From: Nocardiopsis eucommiae
Lineage (GTDB): Bacteria; Actinomycetota; Actinomycetes; Streptosporangiales; Streptosporangiaceae
DNA length: 64,000 nucleotides
Reading direction: 5' to 3'
Assembly: GCA_018388625.1 (NCBI GenBank)
Contig: CP074402.1
Location: 4,836,001-4,900,000, forward strand
Within the stretch, counting starts at the first letter, position 1; each line of letters opens with the position of its first letter. Below the pieces are notes generated by a model, which saw nothing but the letters and a program-made list of their open reading frames with translations, had not been told where the DNA came from and ran no database searches. The translations under genes were made by a program, and so were the position numbers. Positions 27,440 through 36,867 of the stretch are shown in pieces.

Positions 27440-28191
27440 TCAGCCCCGCCCACTACCGCTGGAGCCGTCCCTGGCCTGCTCGGCGGCGCGGTCCGCACGG
27501 GCCCGGATGGCCTTCCACGCGGACTCGGCGGCCTGCTGCTCGGCCTCCTTCTTGCTGCGCCCCTCGCCCAGGCCGTAGCTCTCGCCCGCGACCCGCACGG
27601 TGGCGCGGAAGGTCTTCTGGTGGTCGGGGCCGCTCTCGTCCACGTGGTACTCGGGCACACCCAGCATCTCGGCGGCGGTGAGCTCCTGGAGCGAGGTCTT
27701 CCAGTCCAGTCCGGCGCCCAGCCCGGAGGCGGTGGCGATCAGCGGGTCGAAGAGGCGGTGCACGAACTCCGAGGCGGTGTCCAGGCCGCGGTCCAGGTAG
27801 ACCGCGCCGATGATGGCCTCCAGGGTGTCCGCGAGGATCGACGACTTGTCGCGCCCCCGGTGCCCTCCTCGCCCCGGCCCAGCCGGATGTACTCACCGAT
27901 GCCCAGACCGCGCGCGACGTCCGCCAGGGCCCGCATGTTGACGACGGCGGCGCGCAGCTTGGCCAGCTGGCCCTCGGGCAGGTCCGGGTGCTTGCGGAAG
28001 AGGGTGTCGGTGACCACGAGGCCGAGCACGGAGTCCCCTAGGAACTCCAGGCGCTCGTTGGTGGGCAGACCACCCTTCTCGTACGCGTAGGAGCGGTGGG
28101 TCAGGGCCCGGAGCAGGATCTTCGGGTCCACCTCCACCCCGATCGCACGGTGGAACGACCTGGCCTCGGAGACGGAGAGTTGACTTGCCAC
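27440..28191 (-). CDS. rnc: Ribonuclease III, frameshifted
   Basis: A double-strand-specific endoribonuclease for rRNA and mRNA processing. The signature ERLEFLGDSVLGLVVTD is at about residues 41-57, with the second acidic catalytic site in the DTLEAIIGA region, then a dsRNA-binding domain ending KKEAEQQAAESAW. The frame breaks at CCCCC 27854-27858, just before the second half of the catalytic domain; one extra base gives 250 residues, the normal size. It starts downstream of rpmF and precedes mutM, the usual order. Confidence 0.94.
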
Positions 28192-28540
28192 GCGAGTTCG
28201 CTTCCCTGTTGGGCGCGCCGGGCGGCGGCGCGCGGAGGTGGAGGTGTCCCCCGAGCCGTCCAGGACGCTCGAAAACGAGGTGATCGTCGCGGGAGGTCAC
28301 TCCCCCGGCGGCCACCACGATCTCGGGAGCCCCTGTGGGACCGGGATCACCGGTGTCGGACACCACGGATCATGGTGTTCCCACGGTCCGTCGGTTTCAC
28401 TCTACAAAGCCCTGGGGACGGTGGCCCCCGGGACGGCCGTTCCCGGACAGCACTTCGGGGCGGATCCCTCAGAGGGTTCCGCCCCGATGATGTCCGGGAG
28501 TACGGGATCGGGCAGCTGCCCGAAGCCTGGCACGTCCGGG
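28192..28540. other. Intergenic region between rpmF and rnc
   Basis: This 350-base spacer holds the rpmF terminator hairpin (28456-28486) and presumably an rnc promoter. No open frame with family-like sequence was found. Confidence 0.45.
28456..28486 (-). terminator. Hairpin terminator after rpmF
   Basis: CGGGGCGGATCCCT pairs with AGGGTTCCGCCCCG across a short loop with one mismatch. It lies 55 bases past the rpmF stop on the minus strand. Confidence 0.7.
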
Positions 28541-28717
28541 TTAGGCCGGGTTGGTGACCTGGCGGTTGTTGTAGGTGCCGCAGGTCGGGCACGCGATGTG
28601 GGGCTGCTTCGGGTCACGGCAGCGCGGGCAGTTGACCAGCACCGGGCGCGACGCCTTCCACTGGGAACGGCGGGTCCGGGTGTTGCTCCGCGACATCTTC
28701 CGCTTCGGGACGGCCAC
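28541..28717 (-). CDS. rpmF: 50S ribosomal protein L32
   Basis: A 58-residue ribosomal protein starting at GTG (28717) with GGAGGA upstream. It begins VAVPKRKMSRSNTRTRRSQW and has the zinc-binding cysteines CPRC and CPTCGTYN. It directly follows the DUF177 gene, the usual L32 context. The zinc-type (C+) form is present here. Confidence 0.97.
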   Translation of the reverse strand: MAVPKRKMSRSNTRTRRSQWKASRPVLVNCPRCRDPKQPHIACPTCGTYNNRQVTNPA

Positions 28718-28849
28718 TTCAATCCTCCTGGGTCACCCCCGCGGTCGCGGGAGGTCGCTTATCTGGTCACCCCGCGCGCTGTGGCGGGGAGGGTGTGCTC
28801 CGGTCGTCGGCGGTTCCCCGTGGGGGCCGCGCGCGATCGGTTCACTGAC

Positions 28850-29464
28850 TCACTGCTGGTCGGGCTTCTCCGCGATGTCGCGAAGTGCTTCCCAACGCGG
28901 GTCGACACCGTCGCCGTGACCGTGGTCCGGCCCGGCGTCGGCGAGCTTGACACCGCACTCGGCGCACAGGCCGGGGCAGTCCGGGCCGCACAGCGGTGAG
29001 AGTGGGAGCGCGAGCACGACGGCGTCTCGGATCACTGGTTCGAGGTCGAGCAGATCGCCCTCTAGATAGTAGTCCTCATCATCGCCGTCCGCGTCCTCGT
29101 CACTGGGGACGCTCACTTCGTCGTCGCCGGTGTACCGGTACATCTCCTGGAAGCCCGCCTCCAGCTCCTCGGAGAGGGGGTCGAGGCAGCGGGAGCACTC
29201 CGCCGTGAGGTGACCGCTGACGGTCCCGGTGACGAGGACGCCCTCCATCACCGCCTCCAGGCGCAGGTCCAGCTCGATCTCCTGGCCCTTGGGCACGCTG
29301 GCCATCGCCGTCTCGAACGCGTCGGGGACGGTCACGATTCGGTTGACGGTACGCATCGACCCCGGCTGGCGGCCCAGCTGGCGGGTGTCGACCACGTACG
29401 GGTCGCGGGCATCTAGACGAGACAGGGTGATCGCGCTTTCAGGAGAGTTCCGGGTGCCGGGCAC
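28850..29464 (-). CDS. DUF177/YceD-family protein
   Basis: A 204-residue protein of the YceD family, which is linked to 23S rRNA accumulation and is co-transcribed with rpmF. Features: LDARDPYVVDTRQLGRQPGS near the start, a CSRCLDPL motif in the middle, an acidic linker, and the C-terminal Cys cluster CGPDCPGLCAECG that probably binds zinc. The start is the first ATG; a shorter form from an internal start is possible. Confidence 0.88.
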   Translation of the reverse strand: MPGTRNSPESAITLSRLDARDPYVVDTRQLGRQPGSMRTVNRIVTVPDAFETAMASVPKGQEIELDLRLEAVMEGVLVTGTVSGHLTAECSRCLDPLSEELEAGFQEMYRYTGDDEVSVPSDEDADGDDEDYYLEGDLLDLEPVIRDAVVLALPLSPLCGPDCPGLCAECGVKLADAGPDHGHGDGVDPRWEALRDIAEKPDQQ

Positions 29465-29618
29465 ACGGCCGCCGACATGGTGCTGATTCGGGCTGTCGCG
29501 GTGGTGCTGACCGGCCTGAGCGCACGCCGAGGACCGGCGACGCCCATGGTCGAACCCAGATTCTACCTACCATGTCCCCGACCACCCAAATCAGCCCCCG
29601 AAGCCACCCCCGCGGGGG

Positions 29619-30107
29619 TCATCCCTGGGCGCGTTCGGCGTACTTCTCCCTGAGGCGCTCCTGGACGTGGGGCGTGACCAGACTGGAGACGTCGCCCCGG
29701 TGCTGGGCGATCTCGCGGACCAGGCTGGACGACAGGAACGAGTACTGCGGGTTGGCCGTCATGAAGACGGTCTCCACGCCGGAGAGCCGGTAGTTCATCT
29801 GCGCGATCTGGAGTTCGTAGTCGAAGTCACTGACCGAACGGAGGCTGCGCACGATGGTCTCGATGCCGTTGTCGCGGCAGAAGTCGACGAGGAGCCCGTC
29901 GAACTCGCTGACCCGGACGTTGTCGAACTCGGCGGTGCCCTCGGTGAGCATGTCGAGCTTCTCGGGGACGGTGAAGAGCCCCCGCTTGTTGACGTTGTTG
30001 AGCACGGCGGCGATGACCTCGTCGTACTGCTTGGCGGCTCGCCCGATGATGTCGATGTGTCCGTAGGTGACCGGGTCGAAGGAGCCCGGACAGACGACTC
30101 GGCGCAC
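29619..30107 (-). CDS. coaD: Phosphopantetheine adenylyltransferase
   Basis: It catalyses the fourth step of coenzyme A synthesis: ATP plus 4'-phosphopantetheine gives dephospho-CoA. Motifs: CPGSFDPVTYGHIDII at the start (nucleotidyltransferase T/HxGH) and YSFLSSSLVREIAQH near the end. At 162 residues it is typical. It lies downstream of rsmD, as in most actinobacteria. Confidence 0.97.
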   Translation of the reverse strand: MRRVVCPGSFDPVTYGHIDIIGRAAKQYDEVIAAVLNNVNKRGLFTVPEKLDMLTEGTAEFDNVRVSEFDGLLVDFCRDNGIETIVRSLRSVSDFDYELQIAQMNYRLSGVETVFMTANPQYSFLSSSLVREIAQHRGDVSSLVTPHVQERLREKYAERAQG

Positions 30108-30315
30108 GGTGGATCGCCCCTCTCAGGTACTACTCACGGGTACAGCGATCGTAGGGGCTCACTCCCGTCCCATTTCGGGCAACTCCCACTTAGCGGTCCC
30201 CCGTGTCCGCTTTCACACCCGGCGCGGCCACGGTGAGGGCCGACGCCACCGGGTCGTCTGAACCTTCCCCCGCGTGAAGCCGGAAAACGTAGCGAACGTG
30301 GCGTATGCCCGATAT

Positions 30316-30880
30316 CTACTCGGTGGTGCGGGCGTACCAGAGGATCGCCTCGCCGTACTTGCGGCTGCGGTCCAGCTCGATCCCCCTGGCCAGGCCGGTT
30401 CGGCACCGCGCTTGGACCGCTCCACCACCAGCATCGCGGACGGGGCCAGCCACCCGTGCTCGACCAGGGACGACAGCACGGAGGCGACCTCGTCGTCGGT
30501 GACCGCGTAGGGCGGGTCGGCCACCACGAGGTCGTAGGGGGCGCCGAGGTTGCCGCGCGCCAGCACCCGCTCGACCCGGTCGGCGGCGAGTTCCGCCCCG
30601 GGGAGCCGCAGTGTGGCGATGTTCTCCCTCACCACCCGGGCCGCCTTGTGGTCGGCCTCCACCAGCAGGGCGTGCGCGGCACCGCGGAGAGGGCTTCCAG
30701 GCCGATCGCCCCGGACCCCGCGTAGAGGTCCATCACCCGGAGCCCGTCGAGGGAGCCGAGGTCGGACTGGACGGAGGAGAACAGCGCCTCGCGGGCCCTG
30801 TCACTGGTGGGTCGGGTGGTGCGGCCGTCGGGGGCGGAGATACGCCGTCCGCCCGCCGCTCCGGCGATGATGCGGGTCAT
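30316..30880 (-). CDS. rsmD: 16S rRNA (guanine(966)-N2)-methyltransferase RsmD, twice frameshifted
   Basis: An SAM-dependent methyltransferase acting on 16S rRNA in the small subunit. The start (MTRIIAGAAGGRRISAPDG) is typical; motif I is VMDLYAGSGAIGLEALS and the catalytic motif is VVADPPYAV. One base is missing after GLEALS (about 30686, in a CC that should be CCC, restoring SRGA). Another is missing in CCCCC 30382-30386, just before the closing IELDRSRKYGEAILWY. The repaired length is 188 residues. Confidence 0.93.
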
Positions 30881-31168
30881 GGCCCCCACGGTAGTGCGCC
30901 CCGGGGCACGCCGAGGCGGGCGGAGGCGGAGGCTCCCCCGATATCGAGTCAACACCGGGGCGGGCAGGCACGCCAGTGGTGGCCTCCCCGCCTGTGGACA
31001 AACACGTTCCGCAGTCCTGTGGACGACCGGGGACCACCGACCTCCTGTGGAAACCGGACCCGCTCTGGGGACGACCGGTATCCGCAGCAGAACCGCGCCG
31101 GGAGACCCCGCCTGCGCACCGAGCCCGGGGACCGGGGCCCGTCGTCGGTGGACGCGGGCCGCCACGGC

Positions 31169-33376
31169 TCAGGTCTTGTCCAGGTACTCCGCGCGTTCCT
31201 CGGGAAGGAGCGCCGCCAGGGCGTCGGCCAACGGCCGGTGGCCGGTCAGGCCCGGATCCTCGGCCACCAGGCGGGTGGCCTCCTCACGGGCCTCCCCGAT
31301 CAGCTCCTCGTCCTTGACCAGCGTGAGCATGCGCAGGCTCGAACGCGCCCCGGACTGGGCGTCTCCGAGCACGTCGCCCTCCCGGCGCATCTCCAGGTCG
31401 GCGCGGGACAGCTCGAACCCGTCCGTGGTCGAGGCGACGGCGGCCAGCCGCTCACGCGCGGGGCTGCCCTCCTCCGCCTCGGTGACCAGCAGGCACAGCC
31501 CGGGCAGCTGGCCACGGCCGACCCGGCCCCGCAGCTGGTGCAGCTGTGAGATCCCGAACCGGTCAGCGTCCATGATCGCCATGACCGTGGCGTTGGGCAC
31601 GTCCACGCCCACCTCGATGACGGTGGTGGACACGACCACGTCGGTCTGGCCGGAGGTCAGGCGGCGCATCACCGCCTCCTTGTCGTCCGGGGCCATCCGC
31701 CCGTGCAGCGCCTCCACCCGCACGTCCGCCAGCGGCCCCTCCCGGAGGCGGGCGAGCACGTCCAGCACCGCCAGCGGGGGCCGGGCGCCCGGGGGCGCGT
31801 CCCCGGGCGGGGCCTCGACCTCGTCACCGGCCTCCCCGCCGGGTCCGTCGCCGATCCGGGGGCAGACCACGAAGGCCTGGCGCCCCTGGCCCACCTCCTC
31901 GCGGACGCGTTCCCAGGCGCGGGTGAGGAAGTGCGGCTTCTCGTGGGCGGGGACCACGTGGGTGGAGATCGGCGCGCGTCCCCGGGGCAGCTGGGTGAGT
32001 GCCACCACGTCCAGGTCGCCGTAGACCGTCATCGCGACGGTCCTCGGGATGGGCGTGGCGGTCATCACCAGCACGTGCGGGCGACCGTCCGTGGCCTTCT
32101 CACGCAGGGCGTCGCGCTGCTCCACTCCGAAGCGGTGCTGCTCGTCCACGACCACCAGGCCGAGGTCGGCGAAGGAGACGTGCTCCTGGAGCAGGGCGTG
32201 GGTGCCGACGACGATCCCCGCCTGGCCCGAGGCCGCCTCCAGCAGGGCCTCGCGCCGGGCGGCGGTGTTCATGGACCCGGTGAGAAGGGCGACGCGGGTC
32301 GCGGTGTCGGCGCCGTCGATCTGCCCGGCCCGGCCGAGCGCCCCGAGCATGGCGCTGATGGAGCGGTGGTGCTGCTGGGCCAGGACCTCGGTGGGGGCCA
32401 GCATGACCGCCTGGCCGCCCGAGTCCACCACCCGCAGCATCGCGCGCAGCGCCACCAGGGTCTTGCCCGCGCCGACGTCACCCTGGAGGAGGCAGTGCAT
32501 GGGATGGGTGGCGTTCAACCGTTCGGCCAGCCGTGCACCGACCTCCTCCTGGCCCTCGGTCAGCGTGAACGGGAGCTGGGCGTCGAAGGCGTCGAGGATC
32601 CCGCCGTCGGTGCCGGGCCGGGGCCGGGCGGGCAGCTCCTCGGCCTGCTGGCGCCGCTGGGCGAGGGCCAGCTGGAGCACGAAGGCCTCGTCCCACTTCA
32701 GGCGGCGCCGGGCGGTCCCGACCTCGGCCCACTCGGCGGGCCGGTGGATCTGGACGAGCGCCCGGTGGACGCCGAGGAGCCCCTTGCGGTCGCGCAGTTC
32801 GGGCGGGAGGGGGTCGGGGATGTCCACGGCGTAGTCGAGGGCGACCCCGACCGACCGGGCGATGGTGGCGGAGTCCAGCCCCTTGACCGCCGGGTAGACG
32901 GGGATGAGCTCGTTGGCGTACGCCCGCGCGGCCTCGCCTTCCAGGCCCTCGTCGTCCAGGAGCACGTACTCCGGGTGGTCGAGCTGGCGTCGGCCCTTGA
33001 AGGTGGAGACCCGGCCGGAGAACATGGCCAGCCGCCCGGGCACCAGGGTGTTCTGGTGGTGGGACCCCCGGTTGAAGAAGGTCAGGTGCAGACGGCCGGT
33101 GCCGTCGGTGACGGTGGCCTCCATCATGTCCATGCGGCGGCGGCCCTGGCGGGCGGGGATGGTGCGCCGCCGGGCGTCCAGGACCTTGGCCTGCACGGTG
33201 ACGTCCTCGCCCTCGCGCAGGAGCGCGAGGTCGGTGAGTTCGCCCCGGCGGTCGTACCTGCGCGGGTAGTAGCGCAGCAGGTCACCGAGGGTGTGGAGGT
33301 CGAGTTTGTCGGCGAGTGCCTTCGCCGTCCTGCCGCCGAGCGGTCCTTTGCGCAGCGGCTCGTCCCAGGTGCTCAC
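31169..33376 (-). CDS. recG: ATP-dependent DNA helicase RecG
   Basis: A monomeric superfamily 2 helicase that remodels stalled forks and Holliday junctions. The GTG at 33376 (VSTWDEPLRK) is chosen over upstream codons because the wedge domain begins soon after. Motifs: OB-fold wedge at about 60-160, Walker A LQGDVGAGKTLVA, DEQH box VVDEQHRFG, TATPIPRT, and a C-terminal helicase domain with QLRGRVGRG. 735 residues, normal. The frame is intact although the gene is long. Confidence 0.96.
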   Translation of the reverse strand: MSTWDEPLRKGPLGGRTAKALADKLDLHTLGDLLRYYPRRYDRRGELTDLALLREGEDVTVQAKVLDARRRTIPARQGRRRMDMMEATVTDGTGRLHLTFFNRGSHHQNTLVPGRLAMFSGRVSTFKGRRQLDHPEYVLLDDEGLEGEAARAYANELIPVYPAVKGLDSATIARSVGVALDYAVDIPDPLPPELRDRKGLLGVHRALVQIHRPAEWAEVGTARRRLKWDEAFVLQLALAQRRQQAEELPARPRPGTDGGILDAFDAQLPFTLTEGQEEVGARLAERLNATHPMHCLLQGDVGAGKTLVALRAMLRVVDSGGQAVMLAPTEVLAQQHHRSISAMLGALGRAGQIDGADTATRVALLTGSMNTAARREALLEAASGQAGIVVGTHALLQEHVSFADLGLVVVDEQHRFGVEQRDALREKATDGRPHVLVMTATPIPRTVAMTVYGDLDVVALTQLPRGRAPISTHVVPAHEKPHFLTRAWERVREEVGQGRQAFVVCPRIGDGPGGEAGDEVEAPPGDAPPGARPPLAVLDVLARLREGPLADVRVEALHGRMAPDDKEAVMRRLTSGQTDVVVSTTVIEVGVDVPNATVMAIMDADRFGISQLHQLRGRVGRGQLPGLCLLVTEAEEGSPARERLAAVASTTDGFELSRADLEMRREGDVLGDAQSGARSSLRMLTLVKDEELIGEAREEATRLVAEDPGLTGHRPLADALAALLPEERAEYLDKT

Positions 33377-33750
33377 TGTGGTTCCCGTCCTGGCCTCGTG
33401 GGGTCGCCCGTCACTGTCACCGTAGACCTCCGGTGTGACGACCGGGGTCAAGCCAAGCTTGACGTCCGCCCGTCCCAACCGGGGTATACTCGTCAGAGTT
33501 CATCGCGTTTTCGCCATGCCCGCGTGGCTGATCTCGATGCTCCGGTGGGTGTGTGAGGCCTCGGCCGCGCCGTTCCCCGCCGTTGCGCGTACGGACGCCC
33601 GCCAGTGGTCTGATTTCACCTTCGGGCATGTCCTTCGTGTACTCTTCCCCGGTTGGCGTCCTCGCCAGCCTGCCCACCCGGCCTCCTCTGGCCGGATGAC
33701 CTCTCGCGTGCGGCGACGTGCGCGATCCCGAGCACTTGAATGGAGTTACC
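33377..33750 (+). promoter_or_regulatory. Divergent recG/rpmB intergenic region with possible rpmB promoter
   Basis: It contains TTGACG (33459-33464) and TATACT (33485-33490) on the plus strand. The -10 is excellent but the spacer is 20 bases, longer than usual. No other gene is visible in the 370 bases. Confidence 0.4.
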
Positions 33751-33936
33751 GTGGCTTCCGTCTGCGACGTCTGCGGCAAGGGACCAGGGTTCGGTAACAG
33801 TGTTTCCCACTCGCACCGTCGCACCCGCCGCCGCTGGAACCCCAACATCCAGACCGTTCGCACCCGCGTGGGCGGCACGCCCAAGCGTGTGAACGCGTGC
33901 ACCTCGTGCATCAAGGCTGGCAAGGTGACCCGCTAG
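33751..33936 (+). CDS. rpmB: 50S ribosomal protein L28
   Basis: A 61-residue ribosomal protein from a GTG at 33751 with GGAG upstream. It contains SVCDVCGKGPGFGNSVSHSH, RRRWNPNIQTVR and a final CTSCIKAGKV; the two C-x2-C pairs mark the zinc-binding form. It is divergent from recG. Confidence 0.97.
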   Translation: MASVCDVCGKGPGFGNSVSHSHRRTRRRWNPNIQTVRTRVGGTPKRVNACTSCIKAGKVTR

Positions 33937-33959
33937 GGTCCCTCCCACCCGTAGTTCTC

Positions 33960-33991
33960 GAAGGGCCCTCCGACTCCGGTCGGGGGCCTTC
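33960..33991 (+). terminator. Hairpin terminator after rpmB
   Basis: GAAGGGCCCTCCGAC pairs with GTCGGGGGCCTTC around a TCCG loop, 24 bases past the stop. It lies in the convergent gap before the minus-strand CBM2-like gene and could serve both. Confidence 0.75.
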
Positions 33992-34055
33992 GTGCTGTCC
34001 GGAACCGGTGCCCGGGTGAAGCGCGTGACGCGAGCGGCGATCGGAGCCAGCGGAG

Positions 34056-34710
34056 CTACAGGTCACACACGTGGCCGTTGAGGGAGCACCGCACGGGGCT
34101 CTGGGAGGCACCGATCGCGTCGAAGGTCAGCGTGGCCGACTCCCCAGGCTCCAGGTGTCCCTCGGTCCCGGACTGGCGGGCCAGGATGCCGTCCTCCAAC
34201 GGCTCCCAGTCCGCGTCGTGGACCTCGGTGACGTCGGCGCTCTCGAAGGCCAGGGCCAGCTCCCACGCGTCGAGCCGGCTCCGCGAGGTGTTGGTGACGG
34301 TCACCCGGCCGGTGAAGCCGACCGCCGTCGCCTCCAGCACCCGGTACGAGACGGCCGTGGGGTCCGACCCGGCCTGGGTCTGTGGTCCGGTGCTCCCCTC
34401 CCCGGACGAGGCACCGCCCCGGTCCGGGCGCGGGGAGGCGTCCTGGGTGGGGTCGGCCCCCGTCCTGCGGGCCGGGGACCTCCGTCGCACCGGGCGGGCC
34501 GCCGAACTGAAGGTAGATCTGTGTGGTGCTGTAGCCGAACAGGAGCAGCCCGAGGATCACCCCGGAGACGACGAGGACGTTGAGCAGCCTCGGCGGTTCG
34601 ACCCGTTTGGGCACCGTGCTCTCCAGGAGTCCGCCGAACCGCCGCAGCGCCCCGGCGTTCTCCGGTTCGCTGCGGTGGGCTCCACGACGATGGCCGTGCC
34701 GCCTAGCCAT
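34056..34710 (-). CDS. Membrane-anchored protein with CBM2-like domain, frameshifted
   Basis: About 218 residues. A basic N-terminus is followed by one membrane helix at about 47-68 (LNVLVVSGVILGLLLFGYST), a Pro/Asp/Gly-rich linker, and an extracytoplasmic C-terminal beta domain. The domain has the carbohydrate-binding-module-2 pattern: YRVLEATAVGFTGRVTVTN, AWELALAFESADVTEVHDA, LEPGESATLTFDA, and two Cys. The frame breaks in the linker at CCCCC 34457-34461 with a net two-base loss. No catalytic domain is attached, so it may simply bind a wall polysaccharide. Confidence 0.7.
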
Positions 34711-34909
34711 GCCGCCCCATGTGCCGCCCTCCGACGTCGTTCCGCTCGCCCTGCTCACCCCGGGCCGACGGCCACGCGGACCAGGGTCCTCACCTCGGTG
34801 GATCGCCGCGGGTTCGGGCCCCGCGAGGCCGGACCACTGTCCGTAGGCCAACGCTGACCGCGATGGCAAAGCCTAGCGCCCCAGCCAAACAGGACAAATC
34901 CAAACGGGC

Positions 34910-35894
34910 TCAGTCCCGTCGGAAATGATCCCACCCACCGCGCTCGACCACGTTTCCGTCCACCGTGACGGAGGGCCGTCCGCCCTCCTCAGGTGCCTCG
35001 CCCACGGTCCCCACGCGGTGCCAGTGCTCCGGGAGCACGACCTCCGGGGGAAGACCGCCGCGAGCGCGTGGTCCTCGCCGCCGGCCACCATCAGGCGACG
35101 GGCGGCTTCCTCAGCCTTCCCCGCAGAAGCCCCGAGTACACGGACGGCTTCGAGGAGTGCGGATTCGGGCCGCAACCCCTCCGACTCCAGGCGGACGCTG
35201 ACGCCACTGGCCCGGCAGACGTGTCCGAGGTCCTGGACGAGACCGTCGCTCACGTCGAGCATGGCGGTCGCGCCGAGCCGGGACGCCTCGGGACCCGCGA
35301 GATAGGGCGGGCTCGGCCTGCGGTGCTCGGACAGGCACGCCGCCGGTCCGTCGACGCCCCGCTCCAGGAGGGCCAGCCCGGCGGCGGACAGGCCGAGGTG
35401 ACCGGTGTAGGCGACCACGTCCCCGGGGCGGGCGCCGTCACGGCGGACCGGGGCGCGCCCCTCCAGGTCGCCCAGGGCGGTGACGGCGATGGTCAGGGTG
35501 TCCGATCCCACCGTGTCGCCGCCCACCACCGCTCCCCCGGCCCTGGCGCACTCGTCGCGCACGCCGAGGGTGAACTCCTCGGCCCAGGCCAGGGGAGTTC
35601 CGGGGGCGCGGCGAAGCCGATGAGCAGCCCCGTGGGGCGCGCTCCCATGGCCGCGACGTCGGCGTAGTTCTGCGCCACGGCGCGGTGCCCGACGTCGCGG
35701 GCGGTGGACCAGTCCCGCCGGAAGTGGCGGCCCTCGACGAGGAGGTCCGTGGTCGCGACCGTGCGCCCGTCGGGCGCGGCCACGACCGCGGCGTCGTCGC
35801 CGGGTCCGAGGATTACGTCGTCCGTCCTGGGGAATTGGCTCGTCACGCGCTTGATCAGAGCGAACTCACCAAGACCCCCAATGGTGCTCAACAC
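34910..35894 (-). CDS. thiL: Thiamine-monophosphate kinase, twice frameshifted
   Basis: It phosphorylates thiamine monophosphate to thiamine pyrophosphate. Family marks: an early LGEFALIKRV, LGPGDDAAVV, TTDLLVEGRHFRRDW, NYADVAAMGARP, a central DVSDGLVQDLGH and a late VAGGEDHALAAVFP. Frame breaks lie near 35592-35606 (a GGGG and a GGGGG run) and at GGGGG 35046-35050; one base each restores 328 residues ending in a normal C-terminus. It lies between the CBM2-like gene and a divergent Lrp-type gene. Confidence 0.93.
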
Positions 35895-36044
35895 ACAGAT
35901 CAGGGTACGGTGACGCTCCGGCGCAGAGGTCTAGACCCCGTGGTCAGGCCCCACGTTCGTGATCCGTTCGTCATCGGCTGTGCCCTCCGGCCGGGGCCAC
36001 GTCCGCTCGCCACCCCACAGGCCCGGCACGAAGGAGAAGTCAAC

Positions 36045-36278
36045 ATGGTGCAGGCATACATCCTGATCCAGACCGAGGTGGGCCAGTCGGCCGAGGTCGC
36101 GGAGCGCGTGCGCGGGATCGCGGGGGTCGACCAGGCGAACGACGTCACCGGTCCCTACGATGTGATCGTGCAGGCGCGGGCGGAGGACATGGACGCCCTG
36201 GGCTCCCTCGTCGTCGCCCGGATTCAGCGTCTGGACGGCATCGCCCGTACCCTTACCTGTCCCATCGTCAACATCTGA
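36045..36278 (+). CDS. Stand-alone Lrp/AsnC ligand-binding (RAM) domain protein
   Basis: A 77-residue protein with AAGGAG upstream of the ATG. It consists only of the RAM domain: VQAYILIQTEVGQSAEVAER, the GVDQANDVTGPYDVIVQARA strand-turn and a final TCPIV. It has no helix-turn-helix, so it cannot bind DNA by itself. Such proteins probably bind amino acids and modulate partners. A DUF3515 gene follows in the same direction. Confidence 0.9.
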   Translation: MVQAYILIQTEVGQSAEVAERVRGIAGVDQANDVTGPYDVIVQARAEDMDALGSLVVARIQRLDGIARTLTCPIVNI

Positions 36279-36309
36279 GGTCGACCGAGTCGACGGAGCG
36301 AGGTTGCCC

Positions 36310-36770
36310 GTGCACAAGCGCTACTTCGGAGCGGCCCTCGCCGTCGTCCTGGTGACGGCCGGTTGCGGCGGCCAGACCGTGCAGATGCAGCCCCCGAGAC
36401 GGACGGTCAGACCGCGGAGGCGTGTGGCGCGCTGGTCGCGGACCTCCCGGAGACGCTGCTCGGCGCCGACCGCGCGACCGTTCAGCCCGAGTCGGAGATC
36501 ATGGCCGCCTGGGGCGACCCGCCCATCGGGCTGCGCTGCGGTGTGCCCCGGCCCGCCTCCCTGGAGATGGACTCGATCCTGGAGGAGGTCAACGGTGTGG
36601 CGTGGCTGCCCCAGCCCGAGGACGCCCCCACCGTGTACACGGCGGTCGAGCGCGAGGCCTACGTCGAGCTGACGGTTCCGCCCTCCTACGGCGCCCCCGC
36701 CCCCGCGCTCAGCGAACTGAGCGACCTGATCTCCGAGCACCTGGAAGAGCGCGCCGACAGCGGTCGGTGA
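36310..36770 (+). CDS. DUF3515 family lipoprotein, frameshifted
   Basis: Start at GTG 36310. A short lipoprotein signal with lipobox VTAGC (Cys at about residue 19) is followed by the DUF3515 domain: ACGALVADLPETLLG, then AAWGDPPIGLRCGVPRP and VNGVAWLPQPED. The frame breaks right after the signal peptide at CCCCC 36391-36395; one extra C gives 153 residues. Streptomyces has the equivalent gene near thiL and ddl. Function unknown. Confidence 0.85.
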
Positions 36771-36803
36771 CCGCTTCGGGGGCGCCCACCTCCCGACACA
36801 CGT

Positions 36804-36840
36804 GTGGGGCCGCAGGCGGGAAGGTCGCCTGCGGCCCCAC
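36804..36840. terminator. Bidirectional hairpin terminator
   Basis: A perfect 15-base stem, GTGGGGCCGCAGGCG (36804-36818) with its complement (36826-36840), and a 7-base loop. It lies between the convergent DUF3515 and DUF3105 genes. Confidence 0.85.
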
Positions 36841-36867
36841 GTTCGCGTTCCGGGGGATGTCTCGGCC

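Noticed and set aside
34863..34928. A 21-codon basic plus-strand frame starting MAKPSAPAKQ
   Set aside because: It has no ribosome site and overlaps the true end of thiL on the other strand.
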